64,000 nt of DNA from Halomonas sp. NO4 (GCF_010994375.1 NZ_WHMA01000013.1:26673-90672); one strand, 5' to 3'; counted from the first letter of the stretch, positions 49,368 to 58,836 are shown. Notes: generated by a model from the letters alone, not told the origin. Made by a program: numbers and translations.

Positions 49368-51317
49368 TCAAGGCGCGAAGTCGCGACGCAGGCCGGGCTC
49401 CTCGACCGGCCAGGTACCGGCCTCGCGCGTCTCGCCCCCGGGGCCCTGTACCAGATAGCTGCGTGACTGGTGGTGGCGCATCACACGCAGCAGCCGCGCC
49501 AGGGCGTCGCGATCATCGGCGCTCGCCGCCACCAGGGCGGCATTCGGCAGCGTCCAGAAGCGGGCCCGGCCGCGTCGTGCCAGGGACGGCGCTTCGATGC
49601 CCTGGGCGGCCAGCCAGTCGATGACCGCCCCGGTGCCGCCGACCACCAGCCGCGGCCCACTGCCTTCCCCTTCGGCCCGGGGCAGCGAGCGCTCGAAGAT
49701 GCCCTGGCCGAGCTCGGCCGCCGTCGCGTCCAGGGCCAGCAGGCGGCTGTCCGGGTCGAGGGCGAGGTGGCGCAGCGTGAAGGGGGCGGCTTCGAGCTGG
49801 CGCAGCAGGTCGAAGTCCGGGTCCACCGCGAGCGCCACCGGCGCCTCTTCCAGTGCCAGCGTGAACGCCGCCTGCTGGCTCTCCAGCACCACCCGGTGAC
49901 GGCTCACCCCCGCCTCGGTCTCGACGACCAGCGGCACCTGAAGCGGCCAGGGCGCCCCCGGGCCCGACTGCGCCAGGTTGCCCTCCACCGCCCAGCCGGC
50001 GGCGGTCTCCTGGTAGGTGACCCCGTCGAGCGCCAGCCGCGGGCGCCCCGGCCGCGCGACCCAGGCGGCGAAGACATCGTCGAGCGCCTCGCCGGACGCC
50101 TCGCTGAAGGCGGCCGCCAGATTCTCCCAGCTCGCCGCCTCGAAGCGATGGCGCTCGGCCAGGCGGCGCAGGCCGGCGTCGAAGGCGGCACCGCCGATAC
50201 GCTGTCGCAGCATGTGGAAGAGCATGGCGCCCTGCTCGTAACCCACCACGCGATGGGCCGGATCGTTGCCGCCCTGGAAGTCGACCAGGGCGATCTCCTT
50301 TGAGGCGGGCAGCGCCGAGAGGTCAATGAGCCAGCGAAGGCGAGTGGCCCGCGCCTCGCCGCGCCGCTCGTCCAGGTGGTAGTCGGCCAGGTAGGTGGTC
50401 AGCGCCTCGGACCAGTTGCCGCCCTCCGGCGCCACCGGTACGGCGACACCCCACCAACCGTGCATCAGCTCATGGGCCAGCGAGGTCTCGGGAACGAAAG
50501 GCAGGGGCACCACCCGCTCGCCGAGCAGCGTGAAGCCGGGATAGGCCACGCCCACCGGCGCGGGCGAGGTGGCCACGGTGAAGCTCTCGAAGGGGTAGGG
50601 GCCGAGCCGCGCCACGAAACGCGACAGATGGCTGGCCGCCCGCTCGAGATACGTCTCGGCGAAGGCCTCGTCCAGCGCGGCCGGAAAGAGGGTGCGCAGG
50701 CGCACGCCCTCGGCCTCGTGGGTGCGCTCCCGCCACGGCCCCGCGGCCACCGTGATGCCCCGCGCGCGGGGATGGCCATGGCGCACCCGGTAGCCCTGCG
50801 CGTCCAGGCGCGGCTCCCCCTCGAGCGAGCCGCTACCCACGGCGCGCTGCCCCTCGGGCACCTGGATCTCGAGCGCCAGGGCGAAGGGGGCGGCGTCGGC
50901 CCTCTCTACAAACTGCGGGTACCAGGCCGTGTCGGCGGGCAGCCAACTCCCCGCCGGCGAGAGCTGCAGGTGGGCGTCATCCGCTGCCAGCGTGCCCCGC
51001 CAGCGCAGGCTCAGCGCCTCGGCCGTCTCGGGCACCGTCACCCGGTGCTCCCCCGGTGCCGCGGTGGTCACCTCGAGCGGTACCCCGTCCGCAGTGACGT
51101 CGTCCACCCTGAGCCCCGGCAGCAGCCGGAACGCCCCCGTTGCCGGCGGCGGCTGCAGGCGCATCTCTGCCTCGAGCGTCTGGCGAGCCGGATCGAGCGC
51201 CACGCGCAGCGTCACGCTGCGCTCGCTGTCCGGCACCTGCTGAGCGGCGGCCGGGAACGGCAGAGCCAGAAGCAGGCCCGCCAGCGAGGCGGCCAACCAT
51301 GGCATGGGCGACCTCAT
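49368..51317 (-). CDS. Exported M1-type metallopeptidase
   Basis: Secreted gluzincin-like peptidase of 649 residues with a signal peptide (1-25). The zinc site is HELMH (282-286) with the third ligand Glu304 in GNWSEALTTYLADYH, and a catalytic-type Tyr in VVGYEQGAMLFHM. An N-terminal beta domain (about 30-200) fits the M1 aminopeptidase layout. The gap between the motif and the Glu is 17 residues, one less than usual in M1. A C-terminal region (about 500-649) is not assigned. It overlaps the upstream ChaN-PDZ gene by 4 bp. Confidence 0.8.
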   Translation of the reverse strand: MRSPMPWLAASLAGLLLALPFPAAAQQVPDSERSVTLRVALDPARQTLEAEMRLQPPPATGAFRLLPGLRVDDVTADGVPLEVTTAAPGEHRVTVPETAEALSLRWRGTLAADDAHLQLSPAGSWLPADTAWYPQFVERADAAPFALALEIQVPEGQRAVGSGSLEGEPRLDAQGYRVRHGHPRARGITVAAGPWRERTHEAEGVRLRTLFPAALDEAFAETYLERAASHLSRFVARLGPYPFESFTVATSPAPVGVAYPGFTLLGERVVPLPFVPETSLAHELMHGWWGVAVPVAPEGGNWSEALTTYLADYHLDERRGEARATRLRWLIDLSALPASKEIALVDFQGGNDPAHRVVGYEQGAMLFHMLRQRIGGAAFDAGLRRLAERHRFEAASWENLAAAFSEASGEALDDVFAAWVARPGRPRLALDGVTYQETAAGWAVEGNLAQSGPGAPWPLQVPLVVETEAGVSRHRVVLESQQAAFTLALEEAPVALAVDPDFDLLRQLEAAPFTLRHLALDPDSRLLALDATAAELGQGIFERSLPRAEGEGSGPRLVVGGTGAVIDWLAAQGIEAPSLARRGRARFWTLPNAALVAASADDRDALARLLRVMRHHQSRSYLVQGPGGETREAGTWPVEEPGLRRDFAP

Positions 51318-52459
51318 GGCGAATGGGGTGGAAAGCGCGCCAGGACCTCCCGGGCCTCGCCATCACGGCGCACCTCCAGGGGAAGCAGGGTACCCGCGGG
51401 CTGGCGGCGCACGTGGCGGCTGACGTCGGCCGGGTGGGTCACCGGCTCGCCGGCCACGCCCAGGATGACATCCCCCGCCGCGAGGCCCGCCGCCTCGGCC
51501 ACCGAGCCCTCGACGACCCGGTGGATCTCAACCCCGGCCTCGTGGGGCACCAGGGCCACGCCGAGCATCCTCGGCGGGGCGGGCGCGACGGTCTCGGTCA
51601 TGGCGAACACCGCCTGGGCCAGGTTCGCCGGGGGCGGCGTGCAGTCCGCCTCGCCCACCGTCCAGGGCAGCAGGGTGCGCTGGGCCTCGACGCCCAGATC
51701 GCGAAGCTGGTGCGGCACCCCATGGCCGAAGCGCAGGTGCCCCTGGCCGATCACCCCCACCACCAGGGCCCCGCTCTCCGCCGCCTCCGCCAGGCCGGTG
51801 GCCATGGCGCGGTCCCAGGCCAGCTGAGCGGTGATGAAGCGCGCCAACCCCTGCTCGCCGTCGCCGCCGGGGTGGCGGGCATAGAGCTCGGCCAGGGCGT
51901 CGCGATAGGCGGCGGGCGCCGCGGCGGGCACGGTGATGCCGTGGCGCTCGGCCAGCGGAATGTCGCTCCAGCTCTCCTCCGCCAGGCGGCGCCGCAGCGT
52001 CGGCTGGATGTTCAGGGCCTTGACGGGAATACGGTGCAGGCGCGCGAAATGCAGGATCGGCCAGTAGAGGGCCGGATCGTAGCCCCATGCCCGCTGCCAG
52101 TCGCTCTCGGCCAGGAACTCGGCCTCGTCGAGCTCGCCGGCCACCCAGGCATCCAGCGCCGGCTGCGCCTCGCGGGGCAGCATCTCCAGGCCGATCACCA
52201 GCTCCGGGCTGCGGGCCTGCAGCCCGGCCAGGGTATGCAGCTGCCAGCGGTGGTGGTCAGCGTTGTCGTGCTGCTCGCCGAGCAGTATCACCTGCTGCTC
52301 GGCGAGCTCGTCGAACAGCGCCGCCGCCGCCAGGGGCGTCGCCTCACCGGGGCGTTGCCACTCACCCGGGGCGGGACAGCGATCGGCCAGCGCCGGGGCG
52401 CTGGCCATGACCACAAGGAGTGCCGCCAGCCAGGCGGCGCGGGACGCGAGAGAGGGCAT
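51314..52459 (-). CDS. ChaN-type haem-binding protein with C-terminal PDZ domain
   Basis: Exported protein of 381 residues: signal peptide (1-25), a ChaN-like domain (about 48-285; VILLGEQHDNADHHRWQL and GLEMLPREAQPALD are typical) and a PDZ domain (about 300-375; EGSVAEAAGLAAGDVILGVAGEPV). ChaN of Campylobacter binds haem and takes part in iron uptake. PDZ domains bind peptide C-termini, often in periplasmic proteases. The 4-bp overlap with the peptidase gene suggests the two proteins work together in the periplasm. Confidence 0.8.
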   Translation of the reverse strand: MPSLASRAAWLAALLVVMASAPALADRCPAPGEWQRPGEATPLAAAALFDELAEQQVILLGEQHDNADHHRWQLHTLAGLQARSPELVIGLEMLPREAQPALDAWVAGELDEAEFLAESDWQRAWGYDPALYWPILHFARLHRIPVKALNIQPTLRRRLAEESWSDIPLAERHGITVPAAAPAAYRDALAELYARHPGGDGEQGLARFITAQLAWDRAMATGLAEAAESGALVVGVIGQGHLRFGHGVPHQLRDLGVEAQRTLLPWTVGEADCTPPPANLAQAVFAMTETVAPAPPRMLGVALVPHEAGVEIHRVVEGSVAEAAGLAAGDVILGVAGEPVTHPADVSRHVRRQPAGTLLPLEVRRDGEAREVLARFPPHSP

Positions 52460-52632
52460 GGGACCTCCATTGTCGGCTCACACCATCGAGCGTACCACCC
52501 GAGGCGCCAACCGCGCACCGCTGCACCGCCCGGCTATTTACCCTGTCGCGCTTTCCTGTCACTTTAGCCACCGGGACTCCCTCTGACGGATGGGCATTCA
52601 AAACAAGGCCATAGGAATGGAAGAGAACAGCA

Positions 52633-55335
52633 ATGCAGGTCCGCTCCAGCGCTGAGGAGGCCTTTCGCCAGCTCGCCGAAGGGCTGAGCCGGGGTGACGC
52701 CGACGACTTCTTCGACCGCCTGGTGGCCAGGCTCGCCAGCCTTCTCGACGTGGACCACGTGCTCATCGCCCAGCTCGGCGGCGACGGCCAGGCCCACACG
52801 CTGGCCGTGTGGTCGCGGGGCACCCATCGTGCCAACCTCGCGTATCCGCTCGCCGGCACCCCCTGCGAGACCGTGGTCGGACAGGCGCCCTGCGAGTACC
52901 CTCGCGAGGTCCAGGCGCACTTTCCCGACGACGCGCTGCTGCAGCGGCTGGCCGCCGACAGCTACCTCGGCCTGCCCCTGTTCGCCGTGGACGGCACGCC
53001 CTTGGGCGTGCTCGCCGTGCTCCGCGACCGGCCCATGGAGATGCCGAGACTGGGGTGGGAAATCCTGCGTATCGCCGCCGCCCAGGCCGGCGCCGAGCTC
53101 GGCCGCCGCGAGGCGCAGTCCGCCCTGCAGGCCAGCGAAGGACAGGTGCGCGAGAGCGAGCGTCGCCTGGACACCCTGCTCAATCACCTGCCCGGCATGG
53201 CCTACCGCTGCCTGAATGACCGCGACTGGACCATGACGGTCGTCAGCCAGGGGGTCGAGGCGCTCACCGGCTACCCGGCCGAGGCGCTGATCGAGAACCG
53301 CCAGATCAGTTTCGCCGAGCTCATCCACCCCGATGACCGCGAGCGGCTCTTCGCCGAGGTGCAGGCGGCCGCCGACCGGCGCCAGCCCTTCCAGGTGACC
53401 TATCGCCTGCGGCACGCCAATGGCGCCCTGCGCTGGATGTGGGAACAGGGCCAGGCCGTGATCGACGACACCGGCGAGGTGGCCTGTCTCGAAGGCTTCA
53501 TCACCGACATCACCGAGCAGCACGAGGCGCAGCGCGTGCGCGATGCCGTGACGCGGGTCGCCTCGACCATCACCACCCGCCTCGGCGACGGCTACTTCCA
53601 CCAGCTGATCCACACCCTGGTCGAGGTCCTCGAGGCGGATGCCGGCTTCATCGCCCTGCTGGACACCCCACCGGGCAGGGCCCCGCTCGACCGCCGTGCC
53701 ACCACCCTGAGCATGATCAGCGCGATCGCCGACGGCGAACCCCTCGAGATCGGCAGCTTTTCCCTGACGGGCAGCCCCTGCCAGCGCATCCTCGACGAAC
53801 AGGAGGCCATGGTGCTGGCGAACGCCCAGGCTCGCCTGCCCGGCAGCCAGCAGCGCGCCCAGGCGTGGATCGGACGTCGCCTGGACAATACCCGGGGAGA
53901 ACCCATCGGCCTCATCACGGTATTCTACCGCCGGCCGCTGGGCGCCAACCTCTTCGCCACCTCGGTGCTGCGGATTCTTTCCACCGGGGCGGCCGCCGAG
54001 CTGGAGCGCCGCCGCGACCATCGCCGCATGCACCAGCTGGCCTACACGGATGGCACCACCGGCCTGCCCAACCGCATCCGATTCATGGAAGAGCTGACGC
54101 GCCTGCACGAGGCGGCCGCCCAGGGCCCGGGCCGGCTCGGCCTGCTGCTGCTGGATATCCGCCGCTTCAAGGAGGTCAACGATACCCATGGCCACCAGGT
54201 AGGCGACCAGTTGCTGGCCACGCTGGCCGGTCGGCTGCAGCGCACCCTGTTCCGGCACGAGTCGCTGGCGCGCCTGTCCGGCGATGAGTTTGCCCTGCTG
54301 GTGCCCGAGACGTGCGACACCGCCCTCGATGACAGCCTGGCCCGGGTGCGCGAGGCCATCGCCCGCCCCGTCCGGCTGGGCCATCGCAACTTCAACCTCG
54401 AGGTCAGCATCGGCATGGCCCGCTACCCGCGCGATGCCGCCAGCGCCGACGAGCTCTTCAAGTCGGCCAGCATCGCGCTCTACCACGCCAAGCAGCAGGA
54501 CAGCGGCATCTGCCCCTTTGATGCCTCCATGACGCGCAACCTGCGACGCCGCCAGCAGATGACCGAGCGGCTCATCGCCGCGCTGAGCGAGGATCGCCTG
54601 GCCCTGCATTTCCAGCCGCAGATCGACCTGCAGAATGGGCAACTGGTGGGCGCCGAGGCGCTGTGTCGCTGGCACGACCCCGAGTGGGGCTGGGTGAGCC
54701 CCGGGGAGTTCATCCCCCTGGCCGAGGAGCGCGGCCTGATCCGGCCGCTGGGCGACTGGGTGCTCCAGGCGGCGGCGCGCCAGCTGGCGACCTGGCGGAA
54801 GGCCGGCACGCCTTTGCCCGGTCGGCTGTCGATCAACGTTTCGGCGCAGCAGTTCACCGACCCGCAGCTCGCCAGCCACATCGCCTCCCTGGCCCGGGAC
54901 GTGCCGCCCTCGGCCATCGCCCTGGAGCTGACCGAAAGCGACTTCATGCGCGACCCCGAACAGGCCGTGGGCATCACGCGCGCCCTGCGCGAGGCCGGCT
55001 ACGCGCTGGCCATCGACGACTTCGGCACCGGCTACTCGTCGCTCTCCTACCTGCGCCGCTTCGCCGCCGACGCGCTGAAGATCGACATCTCCTTCGTGCG
55101 CGACATGCTCGACAGCCACCACGCCCGCACCATCGTGGAAACCATCATCGCCATGGCGCAGGCCCTGGGGATGGAAACGGTGGCCGAGGGGGTGGAAAGC
55201 CGGGAGCAGGCCCTGGCCCTGGCCGACATGGGCTGCCACCACGCCCAGGGCTTCCATTTCGACCGACCGCTGCCGGCCGACGCCTTTGCGGCGGCCTGGG
55301 GGCATGCCATGCAGCAGACCGCACCCCGCGCCTGA
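52633..55335 (+). CDS. GAF-PAS-GAF-GGDEF-EAL c-di-GMP protein
   Basis: Cytosolic signalling protein of 900 residues: GAF (about 20-165), PAS (about 180-300), GAF (about 310-460), GGDEF (about 470-640) and EAL (about 655-895). The cyclase motif is degenerate, SGDEF at 549-553, and the inhibitory RxxD is lost (RHES). The EAL domain keeps the EAL motif (about 674-676), NVS, ELTESDF and IDDFGTGYSSL, so it is likely a phosphodiesterase with a regulatory GGDEF. No membrane helices are seen. GGAAGAGAACAGC precedes the ATG. Confidence 0.88.
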   Translation: MQVRSSAEEAFRQLAEGLSRGDADDFFDRLVARLASLLDVDHVLIAQLGGDGQAHTLAVWSRGTHRANLAYPLAGTPCETVVGQAPCEYPREVQAHFPDDALLQRLAADSYLGLPLFAVDGTPLGVLAVLRDRPMEMPRLGWEILRIAAAQAGAELGRREAQSALQASEGQVRESERRLDTLLNHLPGMAYRCLNDRDWTMTVVSQGVEALTGYPAEALIENRQISFAELIHPDDRERLFAEVQAAADRRQPFQVTYRLRHANGALRWMWEQGQAVIDDTGEVACLEGFITDITEQHEAQRVRDAVTRVASTITTRLGDGYFHQLIHTLVEVLEADAGFIALLDTPPGRAPLDRRATTLSMISAIADGEPLEIGSFSLTGSPCQRILDEQEAMVLANAQARLPGSQQRAQAWIGRRLDNTRGEPIGLITVFYRRPLGANLFATSVLRILSTGAAAELERRRDHRRMHQLAYTDGTTGLPNRIRFMEELTRLHEAAAQGPGRLGLLLLDIRRFKEVNDTHGHQVGDQLLATLAGRLQRTLFRHESLARLSGDEFALLVPETCDTALDDSLARVREAIARPVRLGHRNFNLEVSIGMARYPRDAASADELFKSASIALYHAKQQDSGICPFDASMTRNLRRRQQMTERLIAALSEDRLALHFQPQIDLQNGQLVGAEALCRWHDPEWGWVSPGEFIPLAEERGLIRPLGDWVLQAAARQLATWRKAGTPLPGRLSINVSAQQFTDPQLASHIASLARDVPPSAIALELTESDFMRDPEQAVGITRALREAGYALAIDDFGTGYSSLSYLRRFAADALKIDISFVRDMLDSHHARTIVETIIAMAQALGMETVAEGVESREQALALADMGCHHAQGFHFDRPLPADAFAAAWGHAMQQTAPRA

Positions 55336-55397
55336 CCCGCTCAGACCGGTGCAGGCAAGGGGCGCGGCAAGCCTGGCGCGATCGGGGTGGCGCCTGC

Positions 55398-55772
55398 TCA
55401 GTCTTCCCTGTCCAGGCGCCGGAGCAGCCTATCCCGATACTCGCCCCGCTCCAACAGCAGGCTCGGATCGCGCCCGCGCACCTGCAGCCGGCTGCGCAAC
55501 AGGTCGAGCCGCACACAGGCCCGTTCCCGCTGCTCGCCGTGATCCAGGCGCGCGATCAGGCTCTCCACCTCGCGGATCTCGCGCACCAGCTCCAGTTCCG
55601 GGGGCAGGTAGCCGGCATTCTTCAGCAGCCGATAGCCGGCACGCAGCGCTTCCGGCACCAGGCTGTCGTCGTCCAGGCGTAGCGGCTTGCCGTGCCCCGG
55701 CAGGTCGTCCAGCTCGCCGCTGTCGATCGCCTTCTGGATATGGGCTTCCGCCAGTCGATCAACCAGCGTCAT
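55398..55772 (-). CDS. DUF1992 protein
   Basis: Protein of 124 residues in the DUF1992 (DnaJ-homologue C28) family: LVDRLAEAHIQKAIDSGELDDLPGHGKPL at the start, then PEALRAGYRLLKNAGYLPPELEL and a charged helical tail. Function is unknown. Two in-frame ATGs (55778 and 55772) are possible and neither has a clear ribosome site; translation is probably coupled to the upstream phosphoesterase gene, whose 3' end it overlaps by 14-20 bp. Confidence 0.8.
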   Translation of the reverse strand: MTLVDRLAEAHIQKAIDSGELDDLPGHGKPLRLDDDSLVPEALRAGYRLLKNAGYLPPELELVREIREVESLIARLDHGEQRERACVRLDLLRSRLQVRGRDPSLLLERGEYRDRLLRRLDRED

Positions 55773-56307
55773 GGTCACGAACCTCCTGCAGCGTGCGACC
55801 GCTCTTGACGGAGCGAGGCTCGGTAGCGACGGGGTGGCGCCGCGCGTCGGCCCTGTCGTCGTCCATCTTGATCAGCAGCCAGCCGTTGCCCTGCAGACCG
55901 GTGCGAATGAGCGCATAGCCCCCGCTGATCTCCTCGCCTTCCAGCCACAGGGTGACATGCCCCTCCTCGATCTGCCGGGCGACCGGCCGGGGCCTCGCAT
56001 CGCCCGTCGCCAGGGGGCGATAGTGCCCGCGATCCCAGATCAGCACCGTGCCCCCGCCGTACTCTTCCTCGGGGATCACCCCCTCGAAGTCGGCATACGG
56101 CAGGGCGTGATCCGGCGTGGGCAGGGCGAGACGCTTCTCGCGCGGGTCGGTGGAGGGCCCCTTGGGGATCGCCCAGGATTTCAGCACACCCTCCACCTCG
56201 AGGCGAAAATCATAGTGCACGGTCGAGGCCGCGTGCTGCTGGATGACGAAGGCCGGAGCATCGGCACTGTCGTGCCGAGGCGAGCGCGTGTCACGGGATG
56301 GCGGCAT
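55759..56307 (-). CDS. Stand-alone LigD-type 3'-phosphoesterase domain
   Basis: Protein of 182 residues equal to the phosphoesterase (PE) module of the repair ligase LigD. Key residues are in FVIQQHAASTVHYDFRLE (His25, His31, Asp33, Arg35) and EGVIPEEEYGGGTVLIWDRG. It would trim 3'-phosphate or ribonucleotide ends at DNA breaks. No ligase, primase or Ku gene is next to it. The start at 56307 follows CAGGAG; the longer GTG start at 56331 has a ribosome site too close to it. Confidence 0.82.
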   Translation of the reverse strand: MPPSRDTRSPRHDSADAPAFVIQQHAASTVHYDFRLEVEGVLKSWAIPKGPSTDPREKRLALPTPDHALPYADFEGVIPEEEYGGGTVLIWDRGHYRPLATGDARPRPVARQIEEGHVTLWLEGEEISGGYALIRTGLQGNGWLLIKMDDDRADARRHPVATEPRSVKSGRTLQEVRDHDAG

Positions 56308-56488
56308 GCCCGTCGACTCCTGCCGAAACACCTGCCTCCCAGTGTAGCCCCCTTCGCGCTCGACCGGCCCCGCCCGGACGAGCGTCGGGCCTGCAGCGAC
56401 GAGCGCACCCGCTTCATGCCCCGCCGTCCCGACGTGCTAGCATGCCAGTCCACCTTGTCGCCAGCTTCCCCACTACCCGGAGCCGCGC

Positions 56489-57013
56489 ATGGACGAGATC
56501 AGTCTGAGATGGCTGCTGGGCCAGGGCGTGAGCCTGACGGCCCTGGCCCTGTGCCTCGTCGCCTTCGCCAGCAAGCGCGACGACCGCCTCTTCGTGCTGC
56601 TGCTGTTCGCCAACGTGGCCTTCGCCGCCCAGTTCGCCCTCTTCCAGAGCTGGGTGGCGGCCGGCATCTCGGCACTGATCGTGCTGCGCATTGCCCTGGC
56701 GCGCCGCTTTCACGCCAACCAGCGCCTCATGTACCTGATGCTGGTGGCTACCCTGGCGATCACCGTGCTGATGTGGAACGGGCTGCGGGACCTCCCTGCG
56801 CTGGCGGCCGGCCTGCTCGGCACCTACGGCATGTTCATGCTGCGCGGCATTGCCATGCGCCTGGTGCTGGCTGCCGCCGCCTTCTGCTGGATCGTCAGCA
56901 ACGTGCTGGCCGGCTCCATCGGCGGCACCCTGGCCGAGTCGCTGATCTTCGTGACCAACGTGATCACCATCGTTCGCCTCAAGCGTGACGCCCTGGCTCG
57001 CGGCACCGCCTAG
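56489..57013 (+). CDS. YgjV-family inner membrane protein
   Basis: Membrane protein of 174 residues with about six hydrophobic segments in the pattern of the bacterial inner-membrane family PF10688 (YgjV): LGQGVSLTALALCLVAFASKRDDRL, LMYLMLVATLAITVLMWNG and SLIFVTNVITIVRLKRD at the end. Function is unknown. CCGGAGCCGCGC lies before the ATG. Confidence 0.75.
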   Translation: MDEISLRWLLGQGVSLTALALCLVAFASKRDDRLFVLLLFANVAFAAQFALFQSWVAAGISALIVLRIALARRFHANQRLMYLMLVATLAITVLMWNGLRDLPALAAGLLGTYGMFMLRGIAMRLVLAAAAFCWIVSNVLAGSIGGTLAESLIFVTNVITIVRLKRDALARGTA

Positions 57014-57041
57014 CGGCCCCGGGGGAACCCACCGCGGCCGC

Positions 57042-58451
57042 TCACCCCGCCGGGATCGGCGCGGCGGGAAAGCGGGGTGGATAGGCTTCCATGAAGGCGT
57101 GGCAGGCGCGCAGCACGCGCACGTCGTCGTACTTGCCCCCGGCCAGCTGGAAGCCCACGGGCAGTCCGCTGTCGGTGAACCCGCAGGGCACCGAGGCGGC
57201 GGGCTGCTGGCTCAGATTGAAGGGGTAGGAAAAGGGCGCCCACTCCTCCCAGTCCCGCATGCCGCGCCCCGCGGGCACCTCCCGGTGGAGGGCGAAGGGC
57301 TCGATCGCCACGGCGGGGGTCATCAAGAGGTGGTACTGCTGGTTGAAGTGCTCGAGGCGTTCGGTCAGCCGCGCTCGCCGGGACAGGGCACGGAAGAGGT
57401 CCACCGCCTTCCAGGCTTCCGCCTCCCGCGCGTTGGCGACCAGCCCCGGATCGAGCAACCGGCGGCGCCTGGCGTCGAGCTGGGTCCACTGCTCCAGGGA
57501 GGCCGTGAACCACAGCGTCTTGAAGATCTCGAGGGGCGAGTCGAATCCCGGATCGATCGCCACGACCTCGGCGCCCAGGACTTCCAGCCGGTGCGCCGCC
57601 GTGGCAACGCACTCGGCAACCTGCGGATCCACCGCGGCATAGCCCAGATCCGGCGAGTAAGCGATGCCCAGGCCATGCAGGCCCTGGTGGAGATCACGCC
57701 CCCAGTCGTCCGGCTGTCCGCGGGTCGCGTAGGGGTCGCGAAAGTCATAGCGGCCCATGACGTTGAGCATGTAGACGGCGTCTTTGACGCTACGCGTCAG
57801 GGGCCCCAGGTGCGACAGGGAAGGCTCCTTGGCCGGGGGCCACTGGGGCGTCCAGCCGAAGGTCGGCTTGAAGCCGAAGACGCCGGTAAAGGCCGCCGGG
57901 ATACGGATCGACCCGCCGGAATCCCCGCCCTGATGCAGCACCCCCATGTTCAATGCCGCCGCGACGGCAGCCCCGCCCGAGGAACCGCCGGGCGTCAGGC
58001 GCGTGTCCCAGGGGTTGGCGGTGGCGCCGAACACGCGGTTGTCGGTGACCGCCTTCCAGCCGAACTCGGGCGTGTTGGTCTTGCCCAGGATGACGGCCCC
58101 GGCCTCGCGCAGCATGCGGGCCGGCGGCGCATCCGTCTCGCAGGGCGTATCGGGTACCGTCAGGGAGCCTTCACGGCAGGGCATGCCCGCCACCTGAGTC
58201 AGGTCCTTCAGGGACACCGGCACCCCGTCGATCGGGCTGAGCGGGCTGCCCTGCATCCAGCGCCGCTCCGACGCCATGGCCGCTGCCTCGGCACCCCCGC
58301 TGTCCACGTGGACGAAGGCGTTCACCCGGCCATTGAAGCGGTGAATGCGGGCAAGCGCAGCGCGCGTCGCCTCCCGGGGCGAGGCCTCGCGGGACCGGTA
58401 GAGCACCGTCAAGGCGCTGACATCCAGCGTGCCGAGATCCGTCTCGCTCAT
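57042..58451 (-). CDS. Amidase (amidase signature family)
   Basis: Cytosolic amidohydrolase of 469 residues with the Ser-cisSer-Lys triad: Lys82 in GVPVSLKD, Ser157 in PGGSSGGA, and the nucleophile Ser181 in GDSGGSIRIPA. GKTNTPEFGW (about 123-132) is also typical. It could hydrolyse an aliphatic or aromatic amide; the substrate cannot be told, and it lacks partners of the GatCAB complex nearby. AGGGTGG lies before the ATG. Confidence 0.85.
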   Translation of the reverse strand: MSETDLGTLDVSALTVLYRSREASPREATRAALARIHRFNGRVNAFVHVDSGGAEAAAMASERRWMQGSPLSPIDGVPVSLKDLTQVAGMPCREGSLTVPDTPCETDAPPARMLREAGAVILGKTNTPEFGWKAVTDNRVFGATANPWDTRLTPGGSSGGAAVAAALNMGVLHQGGDSGGSIRIPAAFTGVFGFKPTFGWTPQWPPAKEPSLSHLGPLTRSVKDAVYMLNVMGRYDFRDPYATRGQPDDWGRDLHQGLHGLGIAYSPDLGYAAVDPQVAECVATAAHRLEVLGAEVVAIDPGFDSPLEIFKTLWFTASLEQWTQLDARRRRLLDPGLVANAREAEAWKAVDLFRALSRRARLTERLEHFNQQYHLLMTPAVAIEPFALHREVPAGRGMRDWEEWAPFSYPFNLSQQPAASVPCGFTDSGLPVGFQLAGGKYDDVRVLRACHAFMEAYPPRFPAAPIPAG

Positions 58452-58600
58452 ACCACCCTGCCTGTTGGCGTCTCGACGACGCCATAGCGGACCTGTCGTA
58501 AGTCCAGGCTAGGCAAGGCGCTCTTGTCCTGCAATGCGCGAGCGCGGCAACCCGGGTACCACTCCGTCTCCGTCCGCCGACCTGTCGCGATTGAAAAATA

Positions 58601-58669
58601 TTGCACCGCAACACAAACTTACGAATAGCACTGACTTATCGCGTAAAAAATCATGTTGCAATGCAGCAA
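58601..58669 (+). promoter_or_regulatory. Pair of TTGC/GCAA dyads upstream of the small ORF
   Basis: TTGC-ACC-GCAA (58601-58611) and TTGC-AATGCA-GCAA (58656-58669) are two TGC-rich dyads whose starts are 55 bases apart, near five helical turns. They recall TGC-rich operators of the PHA regulator PhaR, but this is only a resemblance. They lie between the amidase and the 39-residue ORF. Confidence 0.35.
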
Positions 58670-58716
58670 TAACGGACTAGCCTTAGGGGTGTTGACCCTG
58701 CAGGAGGGCCCACACG

Positions 58717-58836
58717 ATGAATCCCCAACGAATGCCCCCTCAACGATGCGACGCAGACGAAGTGCTGCAATTCTGGGCTCGCCAGGCCCAACTCCAACGG
58801 GCAGCCTTTGATGCCCTGGCCGCCTACCTGAACTGA
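58717..58836 (+). CDS. Small ORF, 39 residues
   Basis: Encodes a 39-residue peptide beginning MNPQRMPPQRCDADEV and ending FDALAAYLN; residues 12-38 make an amphipathic helix (DEVLQFWARQAQ...). CAGGAGGG lies 10 bases before the ATG, one of the better ribosome sites in the window, and the upstream 100 bases are AT-rich with two dyads, unlike the surrounding GC-rich DNA. I do not recognise it. It might be a phasin-like or regulatory peptide or a relic of a longer gene. Confidence 0.5.
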   Translation: MNPQRMPPQRCDADEVLQFWARQAQLQRAAFDALAAYLN

